Part shown: positions 46,501 to 61,500 of the stretch, in pieces | Layout: every line of letters starts with the position of its first letter | Position numbering within the stretch: position 1 is the first letter of the stretch | Assembly (NCBI RefSeq): GCF_000699445.3 | Contig: NC_067198.1 | Coordinates: 44,454,691-44,518,690, forward strand | Reading direction: 5' to 3' | Source of the DNA: Schistosoma haematobium | Lineage: Eukaryota > Platyhelminthes > Trematoda > Strigeidida > Schistosomatidae | Length of the DNA stretch: 64,000 nt | Made by a program: the position numbers and the translations under genes | The notes under the pieces: model-generated | Told to the model about the DNA's origin: nothing | Seen by the model: only the letters and a program-made list of their open reading frames with translations | Database searches by the model: none

Positions 46501-49500
46501 CAACAGTGAAGTCCTAGAACAGAGTTATCTAGTGGCTAGCACTCACTAATAAGATGTATTCTATGAATCTTATAAAAATTGGAACCCAGGTAGCATAAAA
46601 CTAAGGTTCAAGTTGTTGAATTAATCATTTTTAACACTTTAGCAACAGAACACAATGATCAGACCATAATTTGGTTGGTGAAGTTCGATCAGCGCTCAAG
46701 ATTAGATAATATGATATTCATTATTAAGAAATGATGAGTTAATAAAGTGATTTCAGGTTGATAGTTGATCAAACATGACCAAAAGAGTTTATTATTTGTG
46801 TTGAACTATTGCAGAGACTCGACTTTCTATATCAACATCAATCCTATCAAGATTGCGTGTACACTCTGCAGAAGAATATTTTGACTGCCGGAAAATCTGA
46901 AATTTGGAGTATTTAATACAACTTATTTATTTTAACACATAGATATTGGTACAAGGAGACACCAAATACATATGCGCCACACAAATCTCATTCGATATGT
47001 GTGAGGGCTGTAATACTGACCGGGTGCCCAAACCGAAGCAGGTGGTTTTCTTAGAGGGCCACGCTCGGAGCCTTCGACCTGAAGGTCTGATCCACAAGGC
47101 AGTGGAGTATCGTATGGAGATGCAGTAACATGGTAGCCGGTGACCAACGATTGGTTCGTACGCCAATTGTTCCTTCAGGATACTGGAGCCAGGCCATGTG
47201 CACCACTGGTTTGGGATCCGGTTAAAGCACCGGACGTTCGTTTTTCGTCCTCTCAATTTCGTAAACAACACCGGTGCCACGAGTAGGCAGTGAGTAGGAC
47301 TTCCCTGGCAGAGGCTATATACGCGTGGTCATGTGAGAGCATTTCGAGTGGGCGAGCGGACTCTCCCCACTCTCGGCCGTACCAGGGCATTTGGGAGCAG
47401 TCGCCGGCATTTAATATAACTAAGGCAAAAAAATGATTCTCGGGAAGCAGTTGCTTGGTTTTTGAGATATTTCTTCAACTAACTTAACTCTCTTATCATA
47501 ATTTCATGAAAATATTCACAAATATAGTTTAAGATGTGAAAATTGAAAAATTCTTCAATTACCTGTAAGTAAACAATCAAATGGTACTGTATTTTGTCCT
47601 ATAAAATCATCACCAATTGCATGATCATCTAGTACGACAAAGCGTACTAATGCCAGACTACCCAACTGTACACAAAATTCAAAAGTATCCTCAAATATTG
47701 CATTATAACCGGATGCACTACCAGCTGGTGCGGTGACAGTACGTTGTTCAGCACAATCCACTGGAATACCATGAATTTCTACTACAACATATGGTTCAAT
47801 TGTATCCCCTTTTGAAACTGATCCCCTCGGCTTCGGTAGTTGTTGTGCACTGACAATTTTTAGTCGAAGTACCTAGATAAAATATTTCAGTGTAACTGGA
47901 AATAATATTTTATTATTTCATTTCAAATAACTTGTAATAATTAGCTCTATCTGCAGGTGGATTTTGTTATGATTCAACACTGGAAATCAGGGAGCACAGT
48001 GAATAGCTGTTACTTCGTATAATGTGACTGCTCCGCAGTGTATACGGATGACCTCATCAAATAACGAAACTAATGCCTTCCTATCATATGCTTAAAGTTT
48101 GGACTGGTGAATTGGAATCCGATGGGGCATTGAGCCGTTCCACGGTACCGTATGTCAATCATTCAGTGACTCGGTGATAAACTTTATACTTCTAAAAATC
48201 GTTGAATAACGGTAAAGAATCTGCACCGGAATATCGAGAATCAACCTTTTTGTAAACTCCGAGTGACCAAATAGTTATGCTTAGGTGGAAGTCTGGTTAA
48301 ATCATAGTTATTTATCAAGGCTTGTGACAAGCTGGAGTATCTGGAGATCCTGAGTTTTATTCCTAGAGAAATTGTGGGTGCTCACTAATGCAAAGTCATA
48401 TTATGAGATAAGATAGTTAACATATGCTCCTTGGTATCCCTACTGAGACTCATCAGTGACGTTCATCATTTAAACATTACAGTAATTGCTCATTAAAGAT
48501 TTCATCATTCCATCTTCATTTAATAGATCAATGGATTGCCTACAAAATACAGTATTCTATAATCATTTTTGTTTTGAATGAATTTTGATCGCTTTTACTT
48601 TCATGTTTAGTATTTTCCGCACAAATTTATCATTTCATTTCATAAAATAACTATTCTTCTCGGTCATTTGTCCACTCACTAAAAAGGGGGAGGCACTATG
48701 AGTCAATCATCAGACTTGTACACCGTTGGATCACGGCATAGGAGACTACAGGTTAAGCATTGTTGTGCAAGATTGAAGGTTCTGAGTTTGATTCCTGTTT
48801 GCAGGATAGATCGTGGATGTTCACTGCTGTGAAATTTCATACTAAAACATTTGGTTTACATAGGCATTCATTACTTGATTATACAATTCATAATATCAAT
48901 CTAGCCAATCTATTGTGTATCTTAAGCACACAATTATATTATTTTCCTACATTTTTAGCAATCCATTCATTTAGAATGTTGGACAATTGACTTCTAATGA
49001 GGTAGTAATCGTTTCAAAAAATGGTATTTAATGAATTAAATCATTATAATAAACAGTATTTTAGAAGTGTTATGCCCGATAAGAATAATGAATGGTAATT
49101 TTTGGGATCCATTTATGGACCAATACTAAACGTATATTTCTATTGTATAATTATTAAGTAACTAAACTATGCATATTCATATTTCTCTTATTATAAGCTT
49201 TATTTTGACCTATAAACTATTTCAATGGTTAAGATCATGAGTCAGTTAAAGATAGACCACCATGGAAAGCCTGGAAGCACTGGACGACCGTTTCGTCCTC
49301 TTGTGGGACTCCTCAGCAGTGCGCATCCACGACCTCGCCCCTTGAGAGATTCGAGCCCAGGACCTACTGGTTTCGCGCGCGAGCACTTAACCACCACTTA
49401 ACCATAAACTATTATTATACGTTTTACCATTCCTAAGTTATACCCAGTATATTAATTACTGCCTCCCTGATTCACAGCCACATCTGGTTAATTATTGTAC

Positions 49501-52500
49501 AAATGTTGTTTCATATTTTATTGGTACGTTATGGTCTGTTTGATTGGTATATAAACAGAGCATGTCTGAAATATAATGATTCATATCGTAGAGGCTGAGA
49601 CTTGCGTTTTGGACTCAACTGACTGGGTTAGGCAGGAAGCATGGCCAATCAAAACTCTAAGCTGCTCATAAGTCACTGCCCTCTAATCAGCAATCATAAG
49701 TTATAACAAGAAGTTTATAAATAATCAAAATAAATTAATAATAGAATACCTGTGGTGTAGTATCTGGTGGTCTTTCAGTAATATTTAATAAATTTGATCT
49801 ATATGGTGTAAAAAATGATGAAAATTGACGATATAAATTTGGTTTTAATACATAACCACAAGCACCATTACGTGCAAAAAACCCAGTAGCTAAATCCATA
49901 ATTAAACCAGCTGTTTGATAATTTAATGTTACAATTTGTCCACCCCATGCCCATATATCTAATGGATTTAAATTACTACTATCAGCTCTAGATAAACTTG
50001 GACAAATTTGTATTAATGAATTTCTAGTTAATTGTACTAAATCCCCAGCATTAGTACCAATTGCACGAGATGCTTCTGATTCAGACATAATTATTATATA
50101 ATATGGATGTAAATGTATATTATCTTGATGATATTGTTTATTAGTAGTATTATTATCATTAGTAGTAGTATTGTTCATATTAATTTTATTATAATGACTT
50201 GTAATACTTTTCATATTTATATTTCGTTTATCTTTTAAATTAGAATGATCATATAAATCTAATTTAGCTTTAGATTGATATTGAAAATTTTTTAGGATCA
50301 TTTTAGGTTGTTGATGATGATGATGATGATGATTAGTTTCTGTATGTGTACAACCAACAATAACAACTGGTGATGTGGATGAATTATTATGTGTAGTATT
50401 AGGTGAATGATCATGTTTAACATCTCTTTTTAATCCATGAGATGTTGATAGTGTTGAAAATGATGACATTGTACGATTCATATTCAGTGATATATTAGCT
50501 AAAATAAGGAAGAATAGAATAATGGTATATGAAATGTTTAAAGATTGTTCAATCTTGTTCTATTTCAAATTGTTTGTAATGTAAAGCATAAACTGAAGAG
50601 TCTTTTGTAACCAATGATGGATAGTGGCTAGCAGTGGAATCCAGGACACACGTTTCGACCTGTTTGGGACTCGTCAGATGGATGTACCCGCATCTCATAG
50701 AGTTGATGTTCACTCTGGAACTCGGACCCAGTACCATTCGCTTCAAACGCCATCGCGTTATCCACTCCGCTACTGAGTCCTCAGTAGGACGTCCCAAATA
50801 GGAAGAAACGCGCGTCAAACTGGATTCCACTGCTAGCCACTATCCATCATTGCTTACAAAAAGCTTGTGAATTAAGACAATATCGAGGCATACGCACAGT
50901 ATGTACATATGCCAATAACAAACTGATCAATCGCACTCTTAAACCTCAATGGGAAGACACAAGCCAAACAATACCAAGTGAAGAATCTTTTGTTTATAAC
51001 AATCATGAACTTATTACTAACTTATTTTGAAAGGAATTCTTATAGTATTAGCGAAAAGCTTTTACCGATAGTGCTATATCTAGAAATTAGATTCTTCATG
51101 TGCCGTGTATAACTTGAGCACTTGAACACTAGAACCCTCGAAAGTCACCAATGAAAGTGAAAGGAATGTTATTCCAAACAGTGTCAATTATGGTACAAAA
51201 CTATCAAGTATTTATAGTTTTTAGTAAAAATGAAAAGCTTTATTTATTTTACTGATGAGAACTAAACATTGTAGTCTACAAATATTTATACCATGAAAAG
51301 ATATCAAATGTAAAGTAAATATAAGCAGACAATATTCTCGCTCAGTTTTGAGAATTCTTGAGAGTACTGACCCGCAATCTTACAACTAATCGAATCTCTG
51401 ATCGTGTGGATTTAGAGTGAACACAATATTATTCCACTTATGACTTGAAATATAACAATCACTGTATTTAGTATACGTGTTCAATATAACGCGATGGAGT
51501 TTAAAGCGAATGGTACTGGGTTCGAGTTCCAGAGTGAACATTAACTGTGAGATGGAGGTACATCCAGCTGACAAGTCCCAAATAGGACGAAACGCTCGTC
51601 AAACTGAATTCCACTGTTAGCCACTATCCATTTTGTATTAATACAAACAAAAACAGATATCTTTTTGGAATATCTAGATGTCAGGAACAGGTAGCCCAGC
51701 TATTCAAGCATGAAATCGTCTTTTTTAATTCTATCCATTAATAAGTATTTTACTTGTTTATATTCAGTATAATTTGAAATTAACTTTAGAGAAGATCATT
51801 TTCAAAGTAGTGGATCCGCTTTTATATTCCATCATAACATTTTATATGGGAAGCCGTTTCGTCCCATTGCGGAACTCCTCGGCAGTGCGCATCCCCGATC
51901 CCGCTCGCGGGATTCGAACCCAAGGAAAGGCAAGAACCGCATTACTACAATTGAAGAACGTATGGAACTCAAAACAACTGTCAACCAATACCAAAGTCAG
52001 AATCCTCAACACTAATATTAAGGCGGTTCTACTGTACGGAGCTGAAACTTGGAGAACTACAACAACCATCATCAAGAAGGTACAATATTTATAAATAGCT
52101 GTCTACGCAAGATACTCAACATCCATTGGCCGGATACCATCACCAACAGCCTTCTGTGGGAGAGAACAAACCAACTTCCAGCTGAAGAGAAAATTGGGAG
52201 AAGACGATGAAAATGGGTAGGACATATATTACGCAAATCGTCAAACTGCATCACGAGGCAAGTTCAAATTGGAATCCTGAAGGGAAGTAGGAAAGTGGAA
52301 GGTTAAAGAACACATTACGTTGGGAAATAGAATCAGATATGAAAAGGATGAATAACAACTGGAAGGAGCTGGAAAGGATTGCCCAGGACAGGGCTGGATG
52401 GAGAATGCTGGTGAGCGGCCTATGCTCCTTCACGACGAAGAACAAGCGTAAGTATTGCATTTTGTGTGAATTACACAAGTCCTATTTAATTTATTCAACA

Positions 52501-55500
52501 GGTATTCAGTAAAATAACTAAATTGTACACTGTACTAAAACAACGTATAGATAGCAAATTAATCACAAAATTAAACAACAATAATGCTCATCAAAATGTA
52601 AAGTTCTCTAATATTTACAACTTACATCTTATTGAATCATTATTTGTAATCTGTTCATAATTAGTTGTATCGAAGAAAAACATATCAGATAATTCTCTAA
52701 TAACAGGTGTTTCCTGATGAGAAGTCTGTAACAAAAGATCAAATGTAACAAAGTTGACAACATTTTTCTTTGTTTTTTAGTCTTGGTTTCTGCTACAAAA
52801 TCAATTCACTAGTGTTTTTTAGAATTTGTTTTACTTACCATAACCCGACTGTTGTTGCTACATTGACGTGATGACTGGGCTTGCCTATCGTGATGAAGCA
52901 ACCGAGCTATACTGGCTAGAACAACCATTCCTCAAGGTCCTACCATGTCAGACAGGTCGGTTGAAGAGCGGTAAGACTAAAAGCAACAAACCCAAGGTCC
53001 GAAGGCGAAGTCGTACTGCCGACTGTACAGAGGTGTGACAGCATTAAGGTGTTCCCTTCAGACAACCAGTATGACAGCGATGCTGCCTTCCCACAGAGAG
53101 AGGTGGCGTTAGAAAAGGTCGACCCTGAAAATGCACACCTCGCCTTATCCCACGGATATCCGTCTCCGGTAATAAGGCCTCAACAAGTACGGAGCTAACA
53201 CAAAAATTACCCATAAAAAGGTCGTGCGTGACCGGTGTCAAGCAGTTGTCCCTTGGGCACTGCGGTCACGCTCTCAGGTGACCAAGACCACCTCTAATCC
53301 AACTTCCTTTTCAGGTACCTCCGGAAGAACTTTTCCACGATGTGGGTAGCCGGGAAGTGATAGCCGCCCTCATACCTCTGACAGCACTCAAGACTGACTG
53401 ACTTATCATAAATACGGTGTATATTTACTGATATACATTTGAAAAATGTTAATCAACATTTGGATTGGTTGTTTGAATCTTCTCATGGATGTTAAGGACT
53501 GTTTGGAACACTTTTAGTATATGTACATCCTATGAGGACCGCCCCAATATTACACAAAAATTATAAGCAGAGATAGATGGTGGGTAGGAATGAAATACAA
53601 GACCAGCGTTTTATCATACTTTGAACTCGTCATTTAGATTTACCTGTCCTCCAGAGTTGATGTTCACTCCGTGACTCAAACCCACTACTGTTCGCTTCAA
53701 ACGCCATTGCATTATCCACTTAGCTACTAATATGCGCGTCCTGGATTTCATTTATACCCACCATCCATCTCTGCTTATAATCTTTGTGGTTTAAGGTAAT
53801 ATTAATTACAGTCCTAAAAATCATTCGGAAGATTTCAACAACGGATATAAATGAGTTAAACTTCATCACAATGCACAAACTAGTTCCTAACTGGATGCAA
53901 TAGCTAAGTGAATAATAAGATGTTGTTGGAAATGAATGGTACTGAGTTAGAGTCCCGGAGTGATGCGAAGGAGTACATCCAACTGATGAGTTCAAAACAG
54001 GACGAAAAGCGCGTCATGGATTACACCGCCAGCCATCATCCAAGTTTGTTTATATCAATCAACAGTTTAAATTGATGTGGATAAGATCACTCATGATTTA
54101 AACTATCATTTTACATGTACGGGTCAAAACATGTACAACTCGACAATAGAATAGGATAGTCCCTGTTCTTATTTCTGAGCATATCCTGCGAAAGCTTTAA
54201 CTAAAATGGTTCTCATGTGATCAGGAGTTCGATTCCTCATCAGTAAGCAGGTGGTTTAGAACTAATTAAGTATTTCAGCATAGGGGGTTATGGCAACATG
54301 TAATTTCCACAGTTTCGCATCACAAAATGTCTCAAATTAGTTTAAACATTGAAATTATTAATATTATTAACTTTGATTGGTCGTTGAGTGTTTCTGATCT
54401 TTTATGTTTGCTTGAGTGTAAGTTCAAGGTGCAGGTGATTGGTGGTGAAAGAATTTTTAGGGAATAATTTCAGTGGAAATGATCCCAGTAAAATATTTGA
54501 GGTTGGGAAAAATGTGTTTGAAAACCATATTCAAAATCAGCCAATCTAACTACTTAGTTGCTTCACTTTTTATCGCTAACATTTTTCTCTGTAGTTTAGG
54601 TTAATGTACTCTTAGAAGTTCTATCTTAGATGTATGACAAGAAGAGACTAATAATTTATAACCATACGTTTACATTATTAACCAAATACACAAACTGGAG
54701 ACATGGATAATTAATTAAAGGGACTAATTACTTTATAAAATTCTGTTTAAATCAATATCACTTCCTTCTTATAATATCCCAATTTGTGAGAAAAACCTTG
54801 TACTATCTGAGGTTTTTAATATTCAAAACCTGACCTACGTGTTCAAAAGGAGATGGTTAATAATCTTTCTTTGCCTTGGTGACAAATACTCTTTCGCTGC
54901 ATCTTAAAAAAATACGAACGTCAAGGCAGTTCTACTGTATGGAGCTGAAACTTGGAGAACTACTACAACCATCATCAAGAAAGTACAAGTATTTATAAAT
55001 AGCTGTCTACGCAAGATACTCAACATCCATTGGCCGGATACCATCACCAACAGCCTTCTGTGGGAGAGAACAAACCAACTTCCAGCTGAAGAAGAAATTA
55101 GGAAAAGACGATGGAAATGGATAGGACATACATTACGCAAATCGTCAAACTGCATCACGAGGCAAGCCCTAACTTGGAATCCTGAAGGGAAGCGGAGAAG
55201 AGGAAGGCCAAAGAACACATTGCGTCGGATAATAGAATCAGATATGAAAAGGATGAATAACAACTGGAAGGAGCTGGAAAGGATTGCCCAGGACAGGGTT
55301 GGATGGAGAATGCTGGTGGTTGGCCTATGCTCCTTCACGAGGAGTAACAGGCGTCAGTAAGTAAGTAAGTAAGCATCTTAAAAAAGTTTTTTTCTTTTTC
55401 TTCAAACTCTTTCTCACATTTATTACATCAGTGAGTTTATTTCAATTATCTTTCAAATTAATAATCTTACTTTATCAACTGAACTCTACTCACTATATTC

Positions 55501-58500
55501 CTATTCATTATGTAATCACTTGTTTCTAGCCCCTTGAACGGCTGTCACATAAGGTATATAGTTACAATATTTTATTTACACCCTTGCTATACTATACGAA
55601 TATGCCTTCAATATAACTTCCAATAAAACTTTCATATAAGTAATTTAAACCCATTATGTAATTATAATTTTAAATATCACAGGTTGTAAGCAGCTGATGA
55701 GAACCTACGAAATAAAAATGAATTCATGTTATTTTAATGGTTGAAATCATGAGTTAATTAAAGTTAAACCACCATGGAAAACCTGGAAGCACTGGACGGC
55801 CGTTTCGTCCTAGTATGGGACTCCTCAGCAGTGCGCATCTACGATCCTGCCTCCCCCCGTGAGATCCATGTTATTCTGCTAGACTCTTTGTTTTTGCTCT
55901 TTTCAAAATGATAAAGGGAACTATGTGTATAAAATTTTCAAAAATACTAAAAAATCTTACTCTTCAGATGTTTTACCATTTCATCTTCTTGTTGTATCTA
56001 TTCATCTCAGTGTAATTCTTTTAAGATAATTTTGGATTTCGAAAATAAAACGAAACAGTTTGAGGCTACATCTTGTGATTAGCAGTGTGATCTAGCAAGA
56101 TGATGATATTTAGAAATAGAAACTTGTGAATAATCTCTGTTGGATGTGTAGGGATATTTACCCAGTATAACAGACAACAATGAACATAACTTTCATTTAT
56201 TAGTTAGTGGCGGACCATTACTTTCAGATCGAAACAAAATAGAAGGCATTTAAGTACAATATAAACTACTGATCGTTAGCTTATTTATGTCCACAATCAG
56301 CATTCCGAGTAGATCTGCTGACATGTTTATTATACAAATGATGTTACTTAAATGGCTTCAGTAGTAAATCTTACGAAATAATGGACAAACAATTGATATT
56401 TACTGTTCTATATTATAACAAAATGTAAATCAGATCTCTTCCAACCCACTAACGTATAACTTGATTTACGAATAAAGAAGTAACAAACGAATTAAGATAA
56501 ATAAATAAAAATGCCATTGACTTACATATAATGAATTAAATACACGTCTTAAATTAGGCAGACCACCATTCATCCATTTTTCTGACTCATTACCTGATGT
56601 ATTCATTGTGGTACCTTTTGGTAATCGTTTACCTTGCAATAAAATACGTCCCATAAGATCACGTGGTGATGGCCATCTTACAAAAGAACCATTTGATGTG
56701 TATACTGTTGATTCATTTTTTAAATCAACAACTGTTAGACTATTTTTACGATTGCCTTTATTATTAAGATTAATATTATTCATCATAGAATGTAGTTTTG
56801 TCTTTTCAACTTGCTCTTCAATTTCCAATTGTGATTCACTTAAATTAAAAGTGAATTCTGAATTTGGCAATAATAAACGATTACCAAGACAACAACGTAA
56901 GAATGTGACCAGTACACGTTGTTGTGCTTGAGTTGCATAGCATTCAATTGATACAATAACTGGATATCTATAATAATTAATGGAAAGATAAACATATCGA
57001 GAGTCATTAGAAAACGTTAGCAATATTTAACTAGTATTAAGACGGAATACTTTTAAAAAACCTTCAAAGCAATCCCTATGATATACTAATCAACTAAAGT
57101 TGATAAGCACTACTGAACGGTCCCATACTAGGATTAAATAGCCGTCCAGTGCTTAAATGTTTTAATCATTTTTTAATCAGTCTAATCTGTAATTTGTAAT
57201 AGTTTGGATAATCTCGCTATTGAAAATTTGACTGAATTTTGATTTGTCTTAGTTGGCATATGTGTATCATATATGCACTATCTCGAAATAGCTCAGTCAG
57301 TCAGTCAGCTACAACGTAGGGGACTAGGCACATATATGCATCCGTCCAAGTTGTCATACCACATAAGCACAGCAAGACGTACACTGGATTCATAGAAGTA
57401 GTTAATTCAGTGGTGGTAATATATAAAAGAAAGATTGCAATAAGGATATAGTACAGGAATAAAGAATTAGTTCGTAGAAAGAAAGATATGAAGTGATTTT
57501 AATCTCTTAGTTTAAGGGAAGACAGAGAGTGTATACACCGACGCCATTGTGATCGATTCTGAACCATGTCACCAAGAGTCTTCAACCACTGGTTACGATA
57601 GTCACGTGGACCCCAACCAAGTAGTCTGCATCTACCAACATGGGTCAGACTAGAAGTTAGTGACTCCAAGCACTGATGCCACGTTTTGCTTTGACTGCCC
57701 CTAACTTTCTTCCAACCAACCCAAACACTAGTTACCATTGCGCATCGTGGTAATCGGTTTTCAGGCATACGTAACACGTGACCCAACCACCACTGTCGAT
57801 TAATATATACAATCTCATCAACTGATTTACCATCATTCCCTAATACCCTGTGTCTAACCGCACTATTACTTACCAAGTGAACCCAGCAGACGCCAGCAAT
57901 ATTTCTAAGACATTTGTGATCAAATACTAGTAACTTACGAGTATCTTCTACTCTTAATGACCACGTTTCACAGACGTAAATTAAAACAGAACTTCAAAAT
58001 AGCTACTATGTAAAAAGTCCATATAGTATGAGTGAAATATTCTTAGCAGTAAAATCTAGTACTTATCAATAGTGGATTAGTGTTTAAAGTAAAAGATATT
58101 GGATTCGAATCCCATAATGAACACTAAGCATAAGATTTAAGTACATCTAGATGATGAGTTCTAAGATAAAGCAAAAAAGAACATTATAGATCTAATTACT
58201 ACCCACATCACTCCATATATTCTAATATAAACCTTATTTTTTTTTCTTTTGACATTTTATTACAAATTCTTTTTTTTTTCTTAAAAAAACCATTTCAAAT
58301 CACTAGGGATTTTTACCTGACTACTATAGTTGTATATTCTCTTTTTTCCCAATGTTTCCCAGACAATAAATCAATACAAGTAAATAGATAATTTAAGGTT
58401 GATTGATAACCGCATAATTTTGTTAAATAAAAGTTCAAATCAATCATTTCAATAACATAATCTATACAAAAATATGTACTTCACTTAATTGGTATAAATA

Positions 58501-61500
58501 TGTACCTATATCTGTTAATATGTACATATGTGCGGTTTCTATGTACCTTAAAATGTGCTTATCTATTCAAGTAGAAAAAAGTTAATTGTGTACAATTTCT
58601 TATTTAAGAATTTTCTTAATAAAAGTATTCTACCGATATTATTTTATGATGATGAAGTATCCCATAAATATAAATGGATAATTGCTGTGAACAGGGAAAC
58701 AAGAAGCTCTCACAGACTACGAAAGCTGTTTTTCGGGACGTTATTCCATTCCCTCTACCCCACTTCGAACTCACGCGTACTAGCCTCAAGGTTAGATCGG
58801 TCAGCCTATTGCGCCAAGGTCTTAATCTGGATTAGACAAGTATCCTCAGCACCGAAAGTGAGTAGACAGACCAAAGGACATAACAATAATATAAAGAAAC
58901 TTGTGTATCATTTTACAAAATCATTTAAAAACTATTCTTAAAAAAAACATTTGCATAAAATAAGCAAAAATGGATAGTGGCTAACAATAGAATACAATTT
59001 GATGCGCGTTTCGTCCTATTTCGGACTCGTCAGTTGAATGTGCCTGCATATGAGGGTTAACATTCACTCTGGGACTCAAACCAAGTAGCATTCGCTTCAA
59101 ACGCCATCGTGTTATCCACTTAGCTATTGAATCCTGATAGCCGCTTGCTTGTGCAATTGGTTGAAGTTTAAATTCACTTGGCGTTGTGTTTACTTGAATC
59201 TTCCCCTTAATGTTTAGGACTGCACTTGATCAGTCTCTTATTGGCATATGTGCATACTGTGAATTTAAATTCACCTCATTTCACAAGCAAGTGGCTATCA
59301 GGACTCAGTAGCTGAGTGGATAACGCGATGGCGTTTGAAGCGAATGGTACTGGGTTCAAGTTCCAGAGTGAACATCAACTCTGAGATGGAGGTACATCCA
59401 ACCGACGAGTCCCAAGTAGGACGAAACGCGCCTCAAAGTTGGTCCTACTGCCAACCACCAAACCATCTTTGCTTATAAAGCTTGTGAATTACGGCAATAT
59501 CGAGGCAATTCGCACAGTATGCACATATCCCAATAACAGACAGATCAATAACAGTCTTAAACCTCAATGGAAAGATTCAAATAAACAATACCAAGTGAAT
59601 TTGCATAAAATGAAATGAAAGTGAATAAAAAAAGACTGAATCTTTTGAAATGAACATTTTTAAGTGGTTTTTGTAGAAAAATTGTTAGCCGCTGATATAA
59701 CATTAAAAGCCTCCAAATGCCCTGGTACGGTCGAGAGTGGTAAAAGTCCGCTCTCCCTCTCAAAATGCTCTCACATAGCCACGCGTATATAGCCTCTGTC
59801 AGGGAATTCCTACTCACTGCCTTCTCTCAGCCGGGGTGTTGTTAACAATACTGAGAGGACGAGAAGCGAATATCTGACGCTTTAACCGGGTTGATGGACA
59901 TGGAGAGTCCACCTAGGGAAGTTGGAAAACCCTCATTCCAAACCAATGGTGCACATGGGCTCCAGTATCTTGAAGGAACAAACGGTGTATGAACCAATCG
60001 TTGGTCACCAGCTTCCATAGGATTGCATCTCCTTACGATGCTCCACTGCCTTGTGGATCAGACCTTCAGGTCGAAGGCTCGGGGTGTGGCCCCCTAAGAA
60101 AACCACCTGCTTCGGTTTGGGCACCCGGGCAGTATCAAGCCCTCACATAAATCGGATGATTTATGTGGCGTATATCTATTTGGTGCCTTTTTGTAATAAT
60201 AAATAACATTAAAAACCTTTCGTGCATAATTTAGTTTAATCTAATGCATGTTTTCTCAGCAATGGATATCTATGACACAACAGGAATTGATGACCAACCC
60301 TTCATGATCCAGGTCATTTCAAGATGACTAAATCAGATTGAATAATAAACATTTTCAACTGTGGTCAGTTTGTTTTACTATACAAACTTTGTTTATCGTT
60401 ATTAATGATAATTGTCACAATTCTAACTAGAAATGACTAAATTTGGAGTATCAGTACAGTGATTGATATGTGACTATTTAGGCAAGTGATAAATATACCA
60501 TTGCGTACACAAGATAAATAGGTTTCTCAATATTATTCATCCACATTATTATACATAGTTTCTAAATGATGATTAACTGTTCTTTATATTTCATCCTTGA
60601 ATGTTTACGATCGTTTTTGCTTCAATCATAGAATATCTTCAATGTATGAATAGTGTAGACATTGACTGGTATTCGTCTAAAATATCAAGTAAGAGTAAAA
60701 GTTTGCGACTTGTATGTTTTGAAATTCCTGAGTAATTAGATTTGTATGTAGATTGTAAACATTTGTTACACAGCTGACAGATATAATTAGTTAATAAAAA
60801 GGAAATCTAAAATACTAGGACGAAACGGCCATCCAGTACTTCCAACGTTTTCCATCGTGATTTAGCTTCAATTGACTCATGATTTCAACTAGTGAAATCT
60901 AAAATAGTCAGATATATAGTAATGTGTTTGTAGAAAATTGGTCATTTAAAAGTTTAAGCAGAACATCATGTACATTTTGTTTAAATATTAGTTGTTTTTA
61001 AGAAGCTTAGTTACAGGTTGATGTAAGAATTAAGCTTTTGTATGTAAAACAAACGTTGTAAGATTCGATGTTTTTCACCAGATTGGTTCGAAGTCAAACA
61101 TTTTAAACAGTAATACGACACTATTCTCCAGAATGTGATACACAGTAGTGAATAATATAGAGTCGAGCATATGTGTGTATTAATCCAAGATAATACACTT
61201 CATATTATTAAAATGAGAGGAGAAAATGATCAAGAAAATATATCATTGAAATTGACAAAACTAAAGATAAGAAAGGTAATTTTGAAGAGAAACATCTTAA
61301 TTAGAGAAGTAAAAGTAAAATTATCAGTATAGGGTATTGGAGATTATCAAATTTTTGACTGAGATCATTAACCGATTGACCATCAATGAAAACCTGGAAG
61401 TACTGGACGGACGTTTCGTCCTGTTGTCGGGCTCTCTAGCAGTGCGTATCCACGGTCTCACCTCGCGAGGTTCAAACCCCGGGGCATATCAGTCACGCGC

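Larger units (their letters stand above)
49160..49700 (+). repeat. Repeat F copy 2, interrupted by SINE-B
   Basis: It is collinear with 42370-42780. It is interrupted at 49222-49403 by a SINE-B with a 10-bp TSD. Confidence 0.7.

Noticed and set aside
58555..58941. Plus-strand ORF of 128 codons
   Set aside because: No recognised family. The GC-richer stretch at 58690-58890 looks like old repeat sequence, not a host exon.
59310..59375. Possible tRNA gene
   Set aside because: The A and B boxes are good, but this is the head of SINE-A. No cloverleaf with a proper acceptor stem was found, and the same head recurs in other copies.
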